Assembly: GCA_028280225.1 (NCBI GenBank)
Contig: JANQMF010000054.1
Location: 1-37,519, forward strand
Reading direction: 5' to 3'
Length of the DNA stretch: 37,519 nucleotides
Source: Pseudomonadales bacterium
GTDB lineage: Bacteria; Pseudomonadota; Gammaproteobacteria; Pseudomonadales; Azotimanducaceae
The position numbers and the translations under genes were made by a program. Below are positions 1-7,914 of this stretch, piece by piece. How positions within the stretch are numbered: position 1 is the first letter of the stretch; each line of letters opens with the position of its first letter. Below the pieces are notes generated by a model. It was not told the DNA's origin. It did no database searches and saw only the letters and a list, made by a program, of their open reading frames with translations.

Positions 1-2
1 AA

Positions 3-1679
3 AGTGACCCCAGCATGTTGTTGCCGTTGCTGGGTTTTCCGTCCGTGCAGGCCGCGGGCCAGGGGGATATTCTGAGCACCAGGGTCACCAACCAATGTGT
101 GGGTTCACGAGCCTTCTGTATTCCGGATGGCCACCGGGTTGATGTTGAACAATATCAGCTACACCAGACCCTGCGCACGGATCAGTTTACCTTCAAGCTG
201 ATTTGGGGACATCGCGAAATGGAGGAAATACTGCCCAGCACCTACACCGGAGAAGCTTTTTTGTCTCTATTTGACGCCTCACGCAATACCACCAAGGATC
301 AGGACCAGATTGAGTTGAGAATATCTTCAGACTTTGACGGCCCCTTTAACTTTGTTGCCGGTGCGTCTTATGCCAAGGAAGAAACCGATATGCTGGCGTT
401 TGCCACCGTGGGCCTGTCGGGTTTGTTTAACTTTGTCGACACGGACCCAAACGATGGGGCGGATGTGGGCAATGCCCTGTTACCCACCTTTAATGTGACC
501 CCGCCCTTGTTTAACGCCGACGGCACCTTAGCCCTGGAAACGGATTACATCACGGACCCCGCCATGGCAGGCGCAGCCCAGGACCGGGATACCACCGCAT
601 TTTATTTTGACTTTACCGTGGATTTAAACGACGCCTGGTCCATCAGCGCCGGGGTCCGCTACACCAACGATGAAAAAGAATTCTTCCGCCGCCAGAACCC
701 GGGCGGCCCCTGTACCGCGCTGACCCCGGCCAAAGACCAGGTGCCGGTGAACGGGGTCTGCCTGGACCGCCGGTCCAATGCCGTATCACGGGTGGGCAAT
801 GGTTTTACCGCACGGGATTTGAGGCCTTTTGAGATACCCCTGCCCGATACCGCCTTTGAGATTGCGCTGAACGCTGAGGATGAGTGGGACGAAACCACCT
901 ACCGCTTTGTTGTAGACTATACGGTAAACGACAATGCCATGGCCTACTTCAGTTATGCCACCGGATTTATTTCGGGAGGGTTTACCGAAACCTGTTCCAC
1001 CCAGGCCACGTGCCTGCCCTTTGATCAGGAAACCAACGAAAACTTTGAAGTGGGTTTTAAAGGTCAATTCATGGAAAACACCCTGCAGACCAACTTTGCG
1101 GTTTTCTTTACCGAGTACGAAGACCTTATCCGTTCCCAAGTGGTGCCGTTCACCAACATTTTTGGCAACACCACTCAGGAGACCATCAACGTAAATGCCG
1201 GGGTTACCGAGGCGTGGGGCGTTGAAGCGGAAGTCACCTGGCTGCCTTCACCCAACCTGCAAATCAACTTCAACCTGGGGTACCTGGACCACGAATACGA
1301 CGAATTTGTACTGAACGGCGCGGACCTGTCCAACCTGGACGTGCCCTTTTCTCCCGAATTGAAGTACGGTATTTCCATCACTTACGACCACGAGTTTGGT
1401 GACGGTTTCCTCACCTGGAATACCAACTTCAACCATCAGGACGAAGCCGAGTTTTCCGTATTCAATTCACCGCTCACCCAGATGAGCGAACGGGATTTGT
1501 GGGATGCCAATGTCACCTACCGGGATGGCGAAGACCGCTTCCGCATCACCCTGTGGGCCAAAAACCTCCTGGATGAGCGTTATCGAACCGCCGCCAATTC
1601 CGTGGCCGGCTTGTGGAATTTCACCATGTACGGACGTCCCCTATCTTATGGTCTGGAGTTTTCCGTCCATCTGGACTAG
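3..1679 (+). CDS. TonB-dependent outer-membrane receptor, 3' part
   Basis: The reading frame is open from the window edge, so the start, signal peptide and plug lie outside; the first ATG at 15 is probably internal. The visible 558 residues look like the beta-barrel of a TonB-dependent receptor. They show alternating aromatic strands, acidic loops, segments such as YFSYATGFISGGF and the late signature WAKNLLDERYR, and the chain ends in a short strand (YGLEFSVHLD). Receptors of this family import large or scarce substrates across the outer membrane using TonB-ExbBD energy. Lying directly before a run of oxidoreductases on the same strand, it is probably the uptake gate for the substrate of that pathway. 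That link is inference; siderophore uptake cannot be excluded because the plug is missing. Confidence 0.9.
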   Translation, partial: SDPSMLLPLLGFPSVQAAGQGDILSTRVTNQCVGSRAFCIPDGHRVDVEQYQLHQTLRTDQFTFKLIWGHREMEEILPSTYTGEAFLSLFDASRNTTKDQDQIELRISSDFDGPFNFVAGASYAKEETDMLAFATVGLSGLFNFVDTDPNDGADVGNALLPTFNVTPPLFNADGTLALETDYITDPAMAGAAQDRDTTAFYFDFTVDLNDAWSISAGVRYTNDEKEFFRRQNPGGPCTALTPAKDQVPVNGVCLDRRSNAVSRVGNGFTARDLRPFEIPLPDTAFEIALNAEDEWDETTYRFVVDYTVNDNAMAYFSYATGFISGGFTETCSTQATCLPFDQETNENFEVGFKGQFMENTLQTNFAVFFTEYEDLIRSQVVPFTNIFGNTTQETINVNAGVTEAWGVEAEVTWLPSPNLQINFNLGYLDHEYDEFVLNGADLSNLDVPFSPELKYGISITYDHEFGDGFLTWNTNFNHQDEAEFSVFNSPLTQMSERDLWDANVTYRDGEDRFRITLWAKNLLDERYRTAANSVAGLWNFTMYGRPLSYGLEFSVHLD

Positions 1680-1694
1680 GCCACAACAACGGCT

Positions 1695-1717
1695 ACCGCC
1701 ACCCCCGGGGTGGCGGT
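1695..1717 (+). terminator. Strong GC hairpin after the receptor gene
   Basis: An almost uninterrupted inverted repeat (ACCGCCACCCC with GGGGTGGCGGT) starts 15 bases after the receptor stop. No U-tract follows directly, so it may be a weak terminator or a processing or stability element that lowers expression of the downstream reductase genes relative to the receptor. Confidence 0.5.
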
Positions 1718-1767
1718 GTCTGCCTGGTTTAACCCCACAAACCCCTTGCAGCCACCGGCCGGCCAAT

Positions 1768-2853
1768 ATGACTAAGCCCGATGTGACAAAACAAAGCTAC
1801 AAAGTTTTTCAATGGGCCAGCGGCACCGTTGGCCAACACGCTGCCCGGGTGGCCCTGGCCCGTGACCATCTGGACTTGATTGGGCTATACGTTTATTCAC
1901 CGGATAAGGCGGGCAAGGACATCGGCAACCTGTTGGGCCGCGACCCAACGGGCATCCCAGCCACCAACAACAAGTCGGTGGTGCTGGAATCCGATGCTGA
2001 CATTGTCATACACGCCCCCCTGGCTTCCCTGGTTTACGGTGACCATCCGGAGCAGGATCTGGACGATATCTGTGACTTGCTGGCGGCCGGCAAAAATGTG
2101 ATTACCGTGGTGGGTTATCTGTACCCCAGTGTTCACGGCGATGCCGTGGTGGCGCGTCTGCGGGATGCATGCCGGCAAGGTAACGCAACCTTCCACTCCA
2201 CCGGGCTGAATCCGGGCTGGATGGGGGATGTAATACCACTCACCATGAGTACCCTGGCTGAAAGCATCGATCTGGTCCATGTCTTGGAGATCAGCAACTT
2301 TCAGTACTACCCTTCGCCGGAAATCATGTTCGACGCCATGGGATTCAACAGCACCCCGGCCGCGTTTGAGGTCAAAAACAAACGCCAGGGCCATTGGCTG
2401 AACGGCCTGTTTTCCGAAAGTGTGCAAATGGTGGCAGACGGCATGGATCTGGGGGTTACCGGAGTGACCTCACAGATGGAAATTGCCCTGGCGGAAAATG
2501 ATCTGCACACGGCTTCCGGCACGGTTCAAGCCGGTAACGTTGCGGGTCAACATTGGCGTTGGGCCGGTATCAACAGCGCCGGAGAAGAAAAGGTGGTCCA
2601 TGAAACGGTGTGGCGTATGCATACGGATGTTGCTCCGGACTGGGCCCGGGGCAAACACAGCGTACACATCACCGGCAACCCAACCATGCATGTTGAATTT
2701 GACGAAAGTTATGTGAGTGACGGCCTGCTGGCCACGGCCATGCATGCGGTTAACGCAATTCCGCACGTGGTTGCCGCGGACGCGGGGATTAAAACCTTGC
2801 TCGACTTGCCTTGGCTATTGACGCATAACAGGGAGGCAAAGAATGAATCTTAA
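1768..2853 (+). CDS. DapB-like NAD(P)-dependent Rossmann oxidoreductase
   Basis: A 361-residue protein with an N-terminal Rossmann fold; the dinucleotide loop is seen as WASGTVGQHAARV near residue 15. It resembles the dihydrodipicolinate reductase-like / 2,4-diaminopentanoate dehydrogenase-like family, which turns up in catabolic clusters of actinobacteria and proteobacteria. The frame is open upstream to 1504, but that part overlaps the receptor gene and is not protein-like, so ATG 1768 (MTKPDVTKQ) is chosen. No clear Shine-Dalgarno precedes it. The stop overlaps the next SDR gene by 11 bases, suggesting translational coupling. The family relation comes from remembered sequence character; the substrate is unknown. 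Confidence 0.8.
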   Translation: MTKPDVTKQSYKVFQWASGTVGQHAARVALARDHLDLIGLYVYSPDKAGKDIGNLLGRDPTGIPATNNKSVVLESDADIVIHAPLASLVYGDHPEQDLDDICDLLAAGKNVITVVGYLYPSVHGDAVVARLRDACRQGNATFHSTGLNPGWMGDVIPLTMSTLAESIDLVHVLEISNFQYYPSPEIMFDAMGFNSTPAAFEVKNKRQGHWLNGLFSESVQMVADGMDLGVTGVTSQMEIALAENDLHTASGTVQAGNVAGQHWRWAGINSAGEEKVVHETVWRMHTDVAPDWARGKHSVHITGNPTMHVEFDESYVSDGLLATAMHAVNAIPHVVAADAGIKTLLDLPWLLTHNREAKNES

Positions 2854-3718
2854 GGGGAAAAATGCCATTGTCACCGGGGCTGCGGTGGGGCTGGGCAACA
2901 GTTATGCCCAGGCCTTGGCCGCCGCGGGGGTTAATCTTGCCCTGTGTGATCTGCGGCCGGAAATAATCGACCTGCCCAAACGGCTGCAGACATATCCTAT
3001 CCAATGCCATAGCTGGCAGGGTAACGTAGCGGACCCGGACCACGTGCGCACCGTGGTGGACGGCGCCAAGGCAAAGCTGGGCAGCATTGATATTTTGATC
3101 AACAATGCCGGGGTCTGGGCCGGCAGTGTGGCGGATGACCCCATGGATAAGTCCCTGCTGGACTACGATCAAGTGATCGGCACCAACCTGTATGGCGAAT
3201 ATCTGTTTGGCCGGGCGGTCATTCCCATCATGATCGACCAGGGCAGCGGCGGCGACATTGTCAACATCGCCACGGACCATATGGTCACATGCGGCACCCC
3301 CCACCATTGTTGCCCCCACAATCCCCAATGTCCCTGGGGAGAAAGCCCCCGGCCAACCGGGGGTGGCGATAACATGGATTTGTACGATGCCAGCAAATGG
3401 GGCTTAAACGGTTTTCTGTTTGCCTGGGCCAAGGCCCTTGCCCCTCACGGTATCCGGGTAAATGCCCTGTGTATGGGTGCAACCGACTCCCATATGTTGC
3501 GTGGCTTCCACAATTTTGACCCCAGCCCGGAAGAAGAAGCTTCCTGGATGCGGGCTGAGGACAACGCCCGGGTTTTACTGGAACTGCTCGAAGAAGGGCC
3601 CGGCGGCCGCAACGCGCAAAACCTCAACTTTTGTGTGGGCAGACCCGTTGCCCTGGAACCCCCCAACCCGCACATCTACCTCAATCCGGATCAAATTAAG
3701 GTAAAGGTGGTCCCATGA
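2843..3718 (+). CDS. Short-chain dehydrogenase/reductase with a Cys/His-rich insertion
   Basis: A classical-type SDR of 291 residues. It has the glycine-rich cofactor motif VTGAAVGLG near residue 10, NNAG near residue 88 and the catalytic pair in Y181-DAS-K185. Where most SDRs have the catalytic serine it reads NIATDHMVT, and a segment rich in cysteine and histidine follows (C150, H154, H155, C156, C157, H159, C163). The next SDR has serine in NMSTYY and none of these cysteines. A good Shine-Dalgarno (GGGAGG) precedes ATG 2843. It overlaps both neighbours by a few bases, placing it in one operon. It probably oxidises an alcohol or reduces a ketone on the pathway substrate; the role of the insertion is unknown. 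Confidence 0.88.
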   Translation: MNLKGKNAIVTGAAVGLGNSYAQALAAAGVNLALCDLRPEIIDLPKRLQTYPIQCHSWQGNVADPDHVRTVVDGAKAKLGSIDILINNAGVWAGSVADDPMDKSLLDYDQVIGTNLYGEYLFGRAVIPIMIDQGSGGDIVNIATDHMVTCGTPHHCCPHNPQCPWGESPRPTGGGDNMDLYDASKWGLNGFLFAWAKALAPHGIRVNALCMGATDSHMLRGFHNFDPSPEEEASWMRAEDNARVLLELLEEGPGGRNAQNLNFCVGRPVALEPPNPHIYLNPDQIKVKVVP

Positions 3719-4521
3719 ATATTCAGGATCTGGCCGGGCGGGTAGCCATCGTCAGCGGGGCCGCCCAGGGTCTGGGCCGGACTATTGCCCAGCGTCTGTC
3801 TGACGACGGCCTTAAGGTACTGGCTTTTGACGTACAGCCGGGGGTCTCGTCTTTAGACCCGCTCGCCAATATGACCACCATGGTCGCTGACGTCAGTCGC
3901 CTGGAAGATGTCGAAGCGGTGGTTAAAACCGCCGCCCAACTGGGCCGTATCGGTATTGTTGTAAACAACGCCGGCAGGTGGAAACCAACCCCGGTGGACA
4001 GTCCCTGGCAACAGGCCCTGGACGACTGGCACTACATCATGGACACTAACCTTAAAGGGGTCATGATGATGTCCCGGGCTACGGTCCCCCACCTTCAACG
4101 AAACGGTGGCGGACATATCATCAACATGTCCACCTACTATGTACTGCCCGCCAGAAGTGACGGAACCAATCCGCCGGATACCGATTTATATGGCGCATCC
4201 AAGTGGGCCTTAAACGGTTTTACCGATGCCTGGGCGAAGTATCTTGCCGGAGACAATATTAAGGTGAACGCACTGTGTATGGGTGCCGTGGACACACCCA
4301 TGCTACGTGGCCTGTTTGCCGACGGAGAATTGCCGGAAAGCCTGGGGCAGGTCATGCAGACCACACAAATTGCCCAGCAGATGATCGAGCTGATAAACAG
4401 CGGGCGCAGCGGCGAAAATATTGGCGCCTGGGTTGGCGAGCCGGTAACCATCGGTGAGCAACCACCCCTGCACGCACGCATAACCGGGACCGGGGCTAAC
4501 TCGCCTCCGGGCGGGAACTGA
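3715..4521 (+). CDS. Short-chain dehydrogenase/reductase
   Basis: A 268-residue SDR with VSGAAQGLGRTIAQ at residues 14-27, NNAGRW in the middle, NMSTYYV carrying the likely catalytic serine and LYGASKW carrying Tyr and Lys. The core resembles the preceding SDR, including DLY-ASKW-LNGF and NALCMGA, so the two may have arisen by duplication. Its ATG overlaps the previous stop in an ATGA arrangement, indicating coupled translation. The acidic residue at the end of the second strand (FDVQ) suggests NAD(H) over NADP(H), as is usual in this fold. The substrate is presumably an alcohol/ketone intermediate, by inference from the cluster. Confidence 0.9.
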   Translation: MNIQDLAGRVAIVSGAAQGLGRTIAQRLSDDGLKVLAFDVQPGVSSLDPLANMTTMVADVSRLEDVEAVVKTAAQLGRIGIVVNNAGRWKPTPVDSPWQQALDDWHYIMDTNLKGVMMMSRATVPHLQRNGGGHIINMSTYYVLPARSDGTNPPDTDLYGASKWALNGFTDAWAKYLAGDNIKVNALCMGAVDTPMLRGLFADGELPESLGQVMQTTQIAQQMIELINSGRSGENIGAWVGEPVTIGEQPPLHARITGTGANSPPGGN

Positions 4522-4523
4522 CT

Positions 4524-5294
4524 ATGGGACTGTATGAAGATTTTCGTTTAGACGGACAGGTTGCCGTGGTGACCGGCGGTGGACGCGGCATCGGCCGGGG
4601 GATTGCCCTGGGGATGGCGGACTGTGGGGCAGACGTTGTGGTGCTTGCCCGGCGTCAGGCTGATCTGGATGCCGTGGTTCAGGACATCGAAGCCCGGGGC
4701 CGGCGCGGGCTTGCCATTGCCGCGGACGTGATGGACTGGAACGCCATCCCCGCGGCCTTGGACCAGGTTGTGGATAGGTTTGGACGTCTGGATATTATGG
4801 TCAACAACGCCGGCGGGAATCTGGACCGCAAAACTTATGCACTCCCGGATATTCCCATCAACAAGTTTGATGAGCAGTTGCAGCTGAACATGAAAACCAA
4901 ATTCTGGGGCTCTCAACAAGCCGCCAAACGGATGGACAGCGGCGGCAGCATTATCAACATCATCTCCATTGCCGCCCACAAACCATCCCCGGGGTTTGGT
5001 GTTTATTCCGCGGCCAATATGGGCATGATCAGCATGACCCGCACCCTGGCCGTGGAACTGGCACCCAAGGGGATCACCGTCAACTGCCTGGCCCCGGGAA
5101 TTATTGTCACCGACATGTTGGTGGAAACCATGAAAATCTCCGCGGACGATGCCGAACAGACTTTTGGCGCACAGATTCCTTTGGGCAGAACCGGCACACC
5201 GGCGGATTGTGCCGCTGCTGCGGTATTTTTTGCCGCGCCCGCTTCGCGTTGGATCACCGGCCAGTTTATTGATGTCGCCGGGGGACAACCATGA
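4524..5294 (+). CDS. SDR-family protein lacking the catalytic lysine
   Basis: A 256-residue SDR with a canonical N terminus (VTGGGRGIGRG) and NNAGGN. The active-site stretch has serines in NIISIAAH and reads Y161-SAA-N165, so the lysine of the YxxxK motif is asparagine. The tail LAPGIIVTDM and the C-terminal ITGQFIDVAGGQ are ordinary for the fold. SDRs without this lysine exist, and some are inactive or have a changed mechanism, so the activity here is uncertain. It starts two bases after the preceding stop and overlaps the next gene by ATGA, clearly within the same operon. Confidence 0.87.
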   Translation: MGLYEDFRLDGQVAVVTGGGRGIGRGIALGMADCGADVVVLARRQADLDAVVQDIEARGRRGLAIAADVMDWNAIPAALDQVVDRFGRLDIMVNNAGGNLDRKTYALPDIPINKFDEQLQLNMKTKFWGSQQAAKRMDSGGSIINIISIAAHKPSPGFGVYSAANMGMISMTRTLAVELAPKGITVNCLAPGIIVTDMLVETMKISADDAEQTFGAQIPLGRTGTPADCAAAAVFFAAPASRWITGQFIDVAGGQP

Positions 5295-6109
5295 CTGCAA
5301 TCAATGTGCTGATCGTCAGCAAGGGCCATGATTACGCGCACGATGCCTTTTTGGACATGTTCCGCAACATGGCGGATATTACCACCACCCTGGTGGAACA
5401 CCCCGCGGCCCAGACGGTCCTGCAATCCCCTGACCCCTATGACGTGGTATTTTTCTACGATATGTGCGGCATTCCGGGGGCCGGCCTGTTACACGACGGG
5501 GCTAACGATACCGGCATTCCCCCCGCAGCTTACGTCAGCGCCGTAGAAAATCTGCTGGCGTCCGGCACCGGACTTATTCTGGTTAACCATGCCACGGTCA
5601 GTTGGCCGCTGTGGCCCCTGTGGAGAAAAATTTCCGGCTCTTCGTTTATGCTGAGCGCTGGTGAACTGCAGGGCAAGTCCGTTCCCGGCTCGGGCTATCG
5701 CGGTGGTCACGGCCCCCTGCCCAGCGCCACAATCCGGCTGGTACCCCAGGGTGAACATCCGGTTCTGGAGGGACTGGAGGAAGGATTTTTGATCACAGAC
5801 GAACTTTACTTAAAAACTTCGGACTACGAAGCCAATGTACTGCCCCTGATGCGGGGAGACTATGCCTTTGTGGCTGAGAACTTCACCCCGCCACCCCTGG
5901 CCCCGGCTCAGGAACAGGCGGACTGGGACCATCCCCCGGGCAGCAATCTCATCGTCTGGGCCAACGCCTGCGGCAACAGCCCCATCGTGGTTTCCGATGT
6001 GGGGGACAGCCCGCTGGCTTACGACGATCCCGGTTACCGGCGCCTGCTGGAAAATGCCATACGCTGGGTGGCTTCCGCCGACGCCCGCGCCTGGGCAAAA
6101 ACCCAATAA
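5291..6109 (+). CDS. ThuA-like protein (class I glutamine-amidotransferase fold)
   Basis: A 272-residue protein resembling ThuA-type domains. It opens with a beta strand (NVLIVSKGHDY), continues with YDVVFFYDM and a strand-turn (GLILVNHAT), and carries the family-like GEHPVLEGLEEGF followed by DELY. ThuA domains are found in sugar and steroid catabolic clusters and their reaction is mostly undefined. No signal peptide is seen, so it is probably cytoplasmic. It overlaps the preceding SDR by ATGA, so it belongs to the operon. A hairpin overlaps its stop codon. The family call is fairly secure; the function is open. Confidence 0.75.
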   Translation: MTAINVLIVSKGHDYAHDAFLDMFRNMADITTTLVEHPAAQTVLQSPDPYDVVFFYDMCGIPGAGLLHDGANDTGIPPAAYVSAVENLLASGTGLILVNHATVSWPLWPLWRKISGSSFMLSAGELQGKSVPGSGYRGGHGPLPSATIRLVPQGEHPVLEGLEEGFLITDELYLKTSDYEANVLPLMRGDYAFVAENFTPPPLAPAQEQADWDHPPGSNLIVWANACGNSPIVVSDVGDSPLAYDDPGYRRLLENAIRWVASADARAWAKTQ

Positions 6110-6129
6110 CCCGGCGCAATGCGCCGGGT
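6109..6129 (+). terminator. Perfect GC hairpin between ThuA-like and SnoaL-like genes
   Basis: ACCCGGCGC and GCGCCGGGT form a nine-pair stem with a three-base loop, beginning at the last base of the ThuA-like stop codon. No T-run follows, so complete termination is doubtful. It may stabilise the upstream message or partly separate the next gene, which has its own good Shine-Dalgarno. Confidence 0.5.
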
Positions 6130-6150
6130 ATCACCTAATAGGAGTAATTT

Positions 6151-6558
6151 ATGATCAGTAGTGGACCCTTGGAAGATAGACTGGCCATTCGCGAACTGGT
6201 GGAGTCTTACAACGATGCAGTTATGCGATTTGACGGAGAAGCCTGGGCGGCAAACTGGACCGACGATGGTACCTGGGATACCGGCCAGGGGGAACTGACC
6301 GGCAAGGACACCTTTTACCCCGCCTGGCAACAAGCCATGGCCGGCTTCTCCTTTGTCGGCTTTTTTGCTTCTGCGGGCCCGATCATCGTTGAGGGTGATA
6401 CCGCCCACGGTACCTGGTACCAGCAGGAATTTTTACACCAGAAGGAGGGCGGCAAGATGAATATCACCGGCCGGTACGAAGACGACTATGTCAAGCAGAA
6501 CGGCCGTTGGTTCTTTGCCAAACGCATCTACAAAATTCTGCACATGGAACAGTCTTAA
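6151..6558 (+). CDS. SnoaL-like / NTF2-fold protein
   Basis: A 135-residue protein with the SnoaL-like layout: an N-terminal helix (EDRLAIRELVESYNDAV), then W-x-DDGTWD, and a C-terminal curved sheet (GRYEDDYVKQNGRWFFAKRIY). In this fold, small domains act as isomerases, hydratases or cyclases on polycyclic or terpenoid compounds, or only bind ligand. AGGAG lies six bases before ATG 6151. It is the last plus-strand gene of the first operon and converges with the P450 genes. Its low similarity to the second SnoaL-like gene of this window suggests a different substrate or step. Confidence 0.8.
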   Translation: MISSGPLEDRLAIRELVESYNDAVMRFDGEAWAANWTDDGTWDTGQGELTGKDTFYPAWQQAMAGFSFVGFFASAGPIIVEGDTAHGTWYQQEFLHQKEGGKMNITGRYEDDYVKQNGRWFFAKRIYKILHMEQS

Positions 6559-6585
6559 CACATTTTCTATTGATGTCTAAAGCAG

Positions 6586-7911
6586 CTAACCGACCCTGAC
6601 CGGTAACTGCCAGCAGGTATGCATCTCCCCGATGGTGAGGGCACGTAAGCCCGGCGTGGCGCCCTCCCTGAGTTCCAGGTCCGGTATATTTTCAACCAGG
6701 ACCATCGAGGCGGTCACCACCGTATCCCGGGTCAGGGCATATAGACTGCGGGGCCGGTCTTCAGGCACCGCCGGATGAATCGAGGGTTTGCCCAGACCCA
6801 GGGCAATACCCGATGCCAGACCATCAGCCCGGTACTGGCCCCGCGGCTCCCGCTGACAAAGATCCGGCCGGTCCACAACAAAGCTGTTGGGGTTGGTGAA
6901 AACTCGCGGGTCACGGTTAGCCGCTGCCGCGGAACACACCACCAGGGCACCTTGCGGCAACAATCTGCCGAAACGCTCCACCTCGTGACGGGTAAAGCGC
7001 GGTGCACCGAGGACCGGTGGGCAGTAACGCAAAGCCTCCAGATAGGCCAGTTTCATCATACGCGGCGCTGACCGGGCCTTGGCATATTCCGCCTCATGGG
7101 TGAGCAATAAGTACCACAGGTTTGCCGTTGCGCCGTGTACGGTCTCATGATCTCTCTCCAACAACGTGACAGCCACATCCGCCCCGGTGACCGGGCCACC
7201 CTCAACATCCAGGCCGGCAAGAACGGACAACAGATTCGCATCGTCAGTTTTTTTGCGTTGCGCCAACAAACCGGTAAAGTAGTCAGCCAGCTCCGTTAAC
7301 GCCACCCGGCCTTTAACTTGCAGATCCGGCCGCCAGCCGGTGCCGCGCTGGGCCTGCCAGTAGCGGCTGAAAAAGTGTTCCCGGTCTGCATTGCTGATGC
7401 CCAGGGTCCCGGCCAGAATTTCCAGAGGCAATCTCGCCGCAAAGTCTCTGGCCAAATCAGCATTGCCGGCCGCCAGCATGGCCCGGCTGAGGCGTGTAGC
7501 CACCTCCTCTACATGGTTGTCCATGCCTTGGGCAAAGGCAGTCACCACCTCCGGGTATGCCCCCAAGTCCCGGCCAAATGTTTCCATACCGTAAAACCAC
7601 AGTTTTGGGCGGGTCTCAAAGTTAGCGTCATCGGTAAACACCGAAGTGACATCGTTGTACCGGCTCATCCAGTAGCAATTTCCCAACCAATCTCTGTAAC
7701 AGGGGTAGTTCTCACGCAGAATTTCCAGCAGGGGATAGGGGTTGTGCAGATAGTCATCGGACAACAGTTGAATGGGTTTAATCTTTTCCGTACTTTGGCC
7801 CACCCGTTCGCGCTGGTGCACCTCATAGGTCCGATAACCCTCGCCGGTGCCGGACCGCTGTTGCCGGATGACCACCCCATTCCGGCCTTCTACCGGTATC
7901 TGCTCCGTCAC
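6586..7911 (-). CDS. Cytochrome P450-like protein without the haem-ligand cysteine
   Basis: A 441-residue protein that follows the bacterial P450 fold. It has the N-terminal NPYPLLEILRENYP, an I-helix reading RDHE256-T257-VHG, and the K-helix ExxR in LEALRY. At the haem loop, where family members read FGxGxHxCxG, it reads ALGLGKPSIHPAV, placing I378 where the axial cysteine should be; no other cysteine is nearby. The frame continues normally to the stop, so a frameshift is not evident. The start is GTG at 7911, three bases after the stop of the upstream canonical P450, so both are co-transcribed. P450 homologues without the cysteine that act as partners are known (EryCII, DesVIII); a similar helper role here is inference. 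Confidence 0.82.
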   Translation of the reverse strand: MTEQIPVEGRNGVVIRQQRSGTGEGYRTYEVHQRERVGQSTEKIKPIQLLSDDYLHNPYPLLEILRENYPCYRDWLGNCYWMSRYNDVTSVFTDDANFETRPKLWFYGMETFGRDLGAYPEVVTAFAQGMDNHVEEVATRLSRAMLAAGNADLARDFAARLPLEILAGTLGISNADREHFFSRYWQAQRGTGWRPDLQVKGRVALTELADYFTGLLAQRKKTDDANLLSVLAGLDVEGGPVTGADVAVTLLERDHETVHGATANLWYLLLTHEAEYAKARSAPRMMKLAYLEALRYCPPVLGAPRFTRHEVERFGRLLPQGALVVCSAAAANRDPRVFTNPNSFVVDRPDLCQREPRGQYRADGLASGIALGLGKPSIHPAVPEDRPRSLYALTRDTVVTASMVLVENIPDLELREGATPGLRALTIGEMHTCWQLPVRVG

Positions 7912-7914
7912 CCG

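Noticed and set aside
1504-1767. N-terminal extension of the DapB-like protein
   Set aside because: It overlaps the receptor gene in another frame and its sequence has no relation to the Rossmann fold that starts at 1768.
4548-5300. A long minus-strand frame of 250 codons opposite the third SDR gene
   Set aside because: It is the mirror of a gene with clear SDR motifs, lacks protein-like composition, and arises from the codon bias of the real gene.
6586-7911. Frameshift or pseudogene as the reason for the missing P450 cysteine
   Set aside because: The frame continues through the rest of the domain with plausible C-terminal P450 sequence (for example MVLVENIPDLELREG) and no second frame carrying FGxGxHxCxG was seen.
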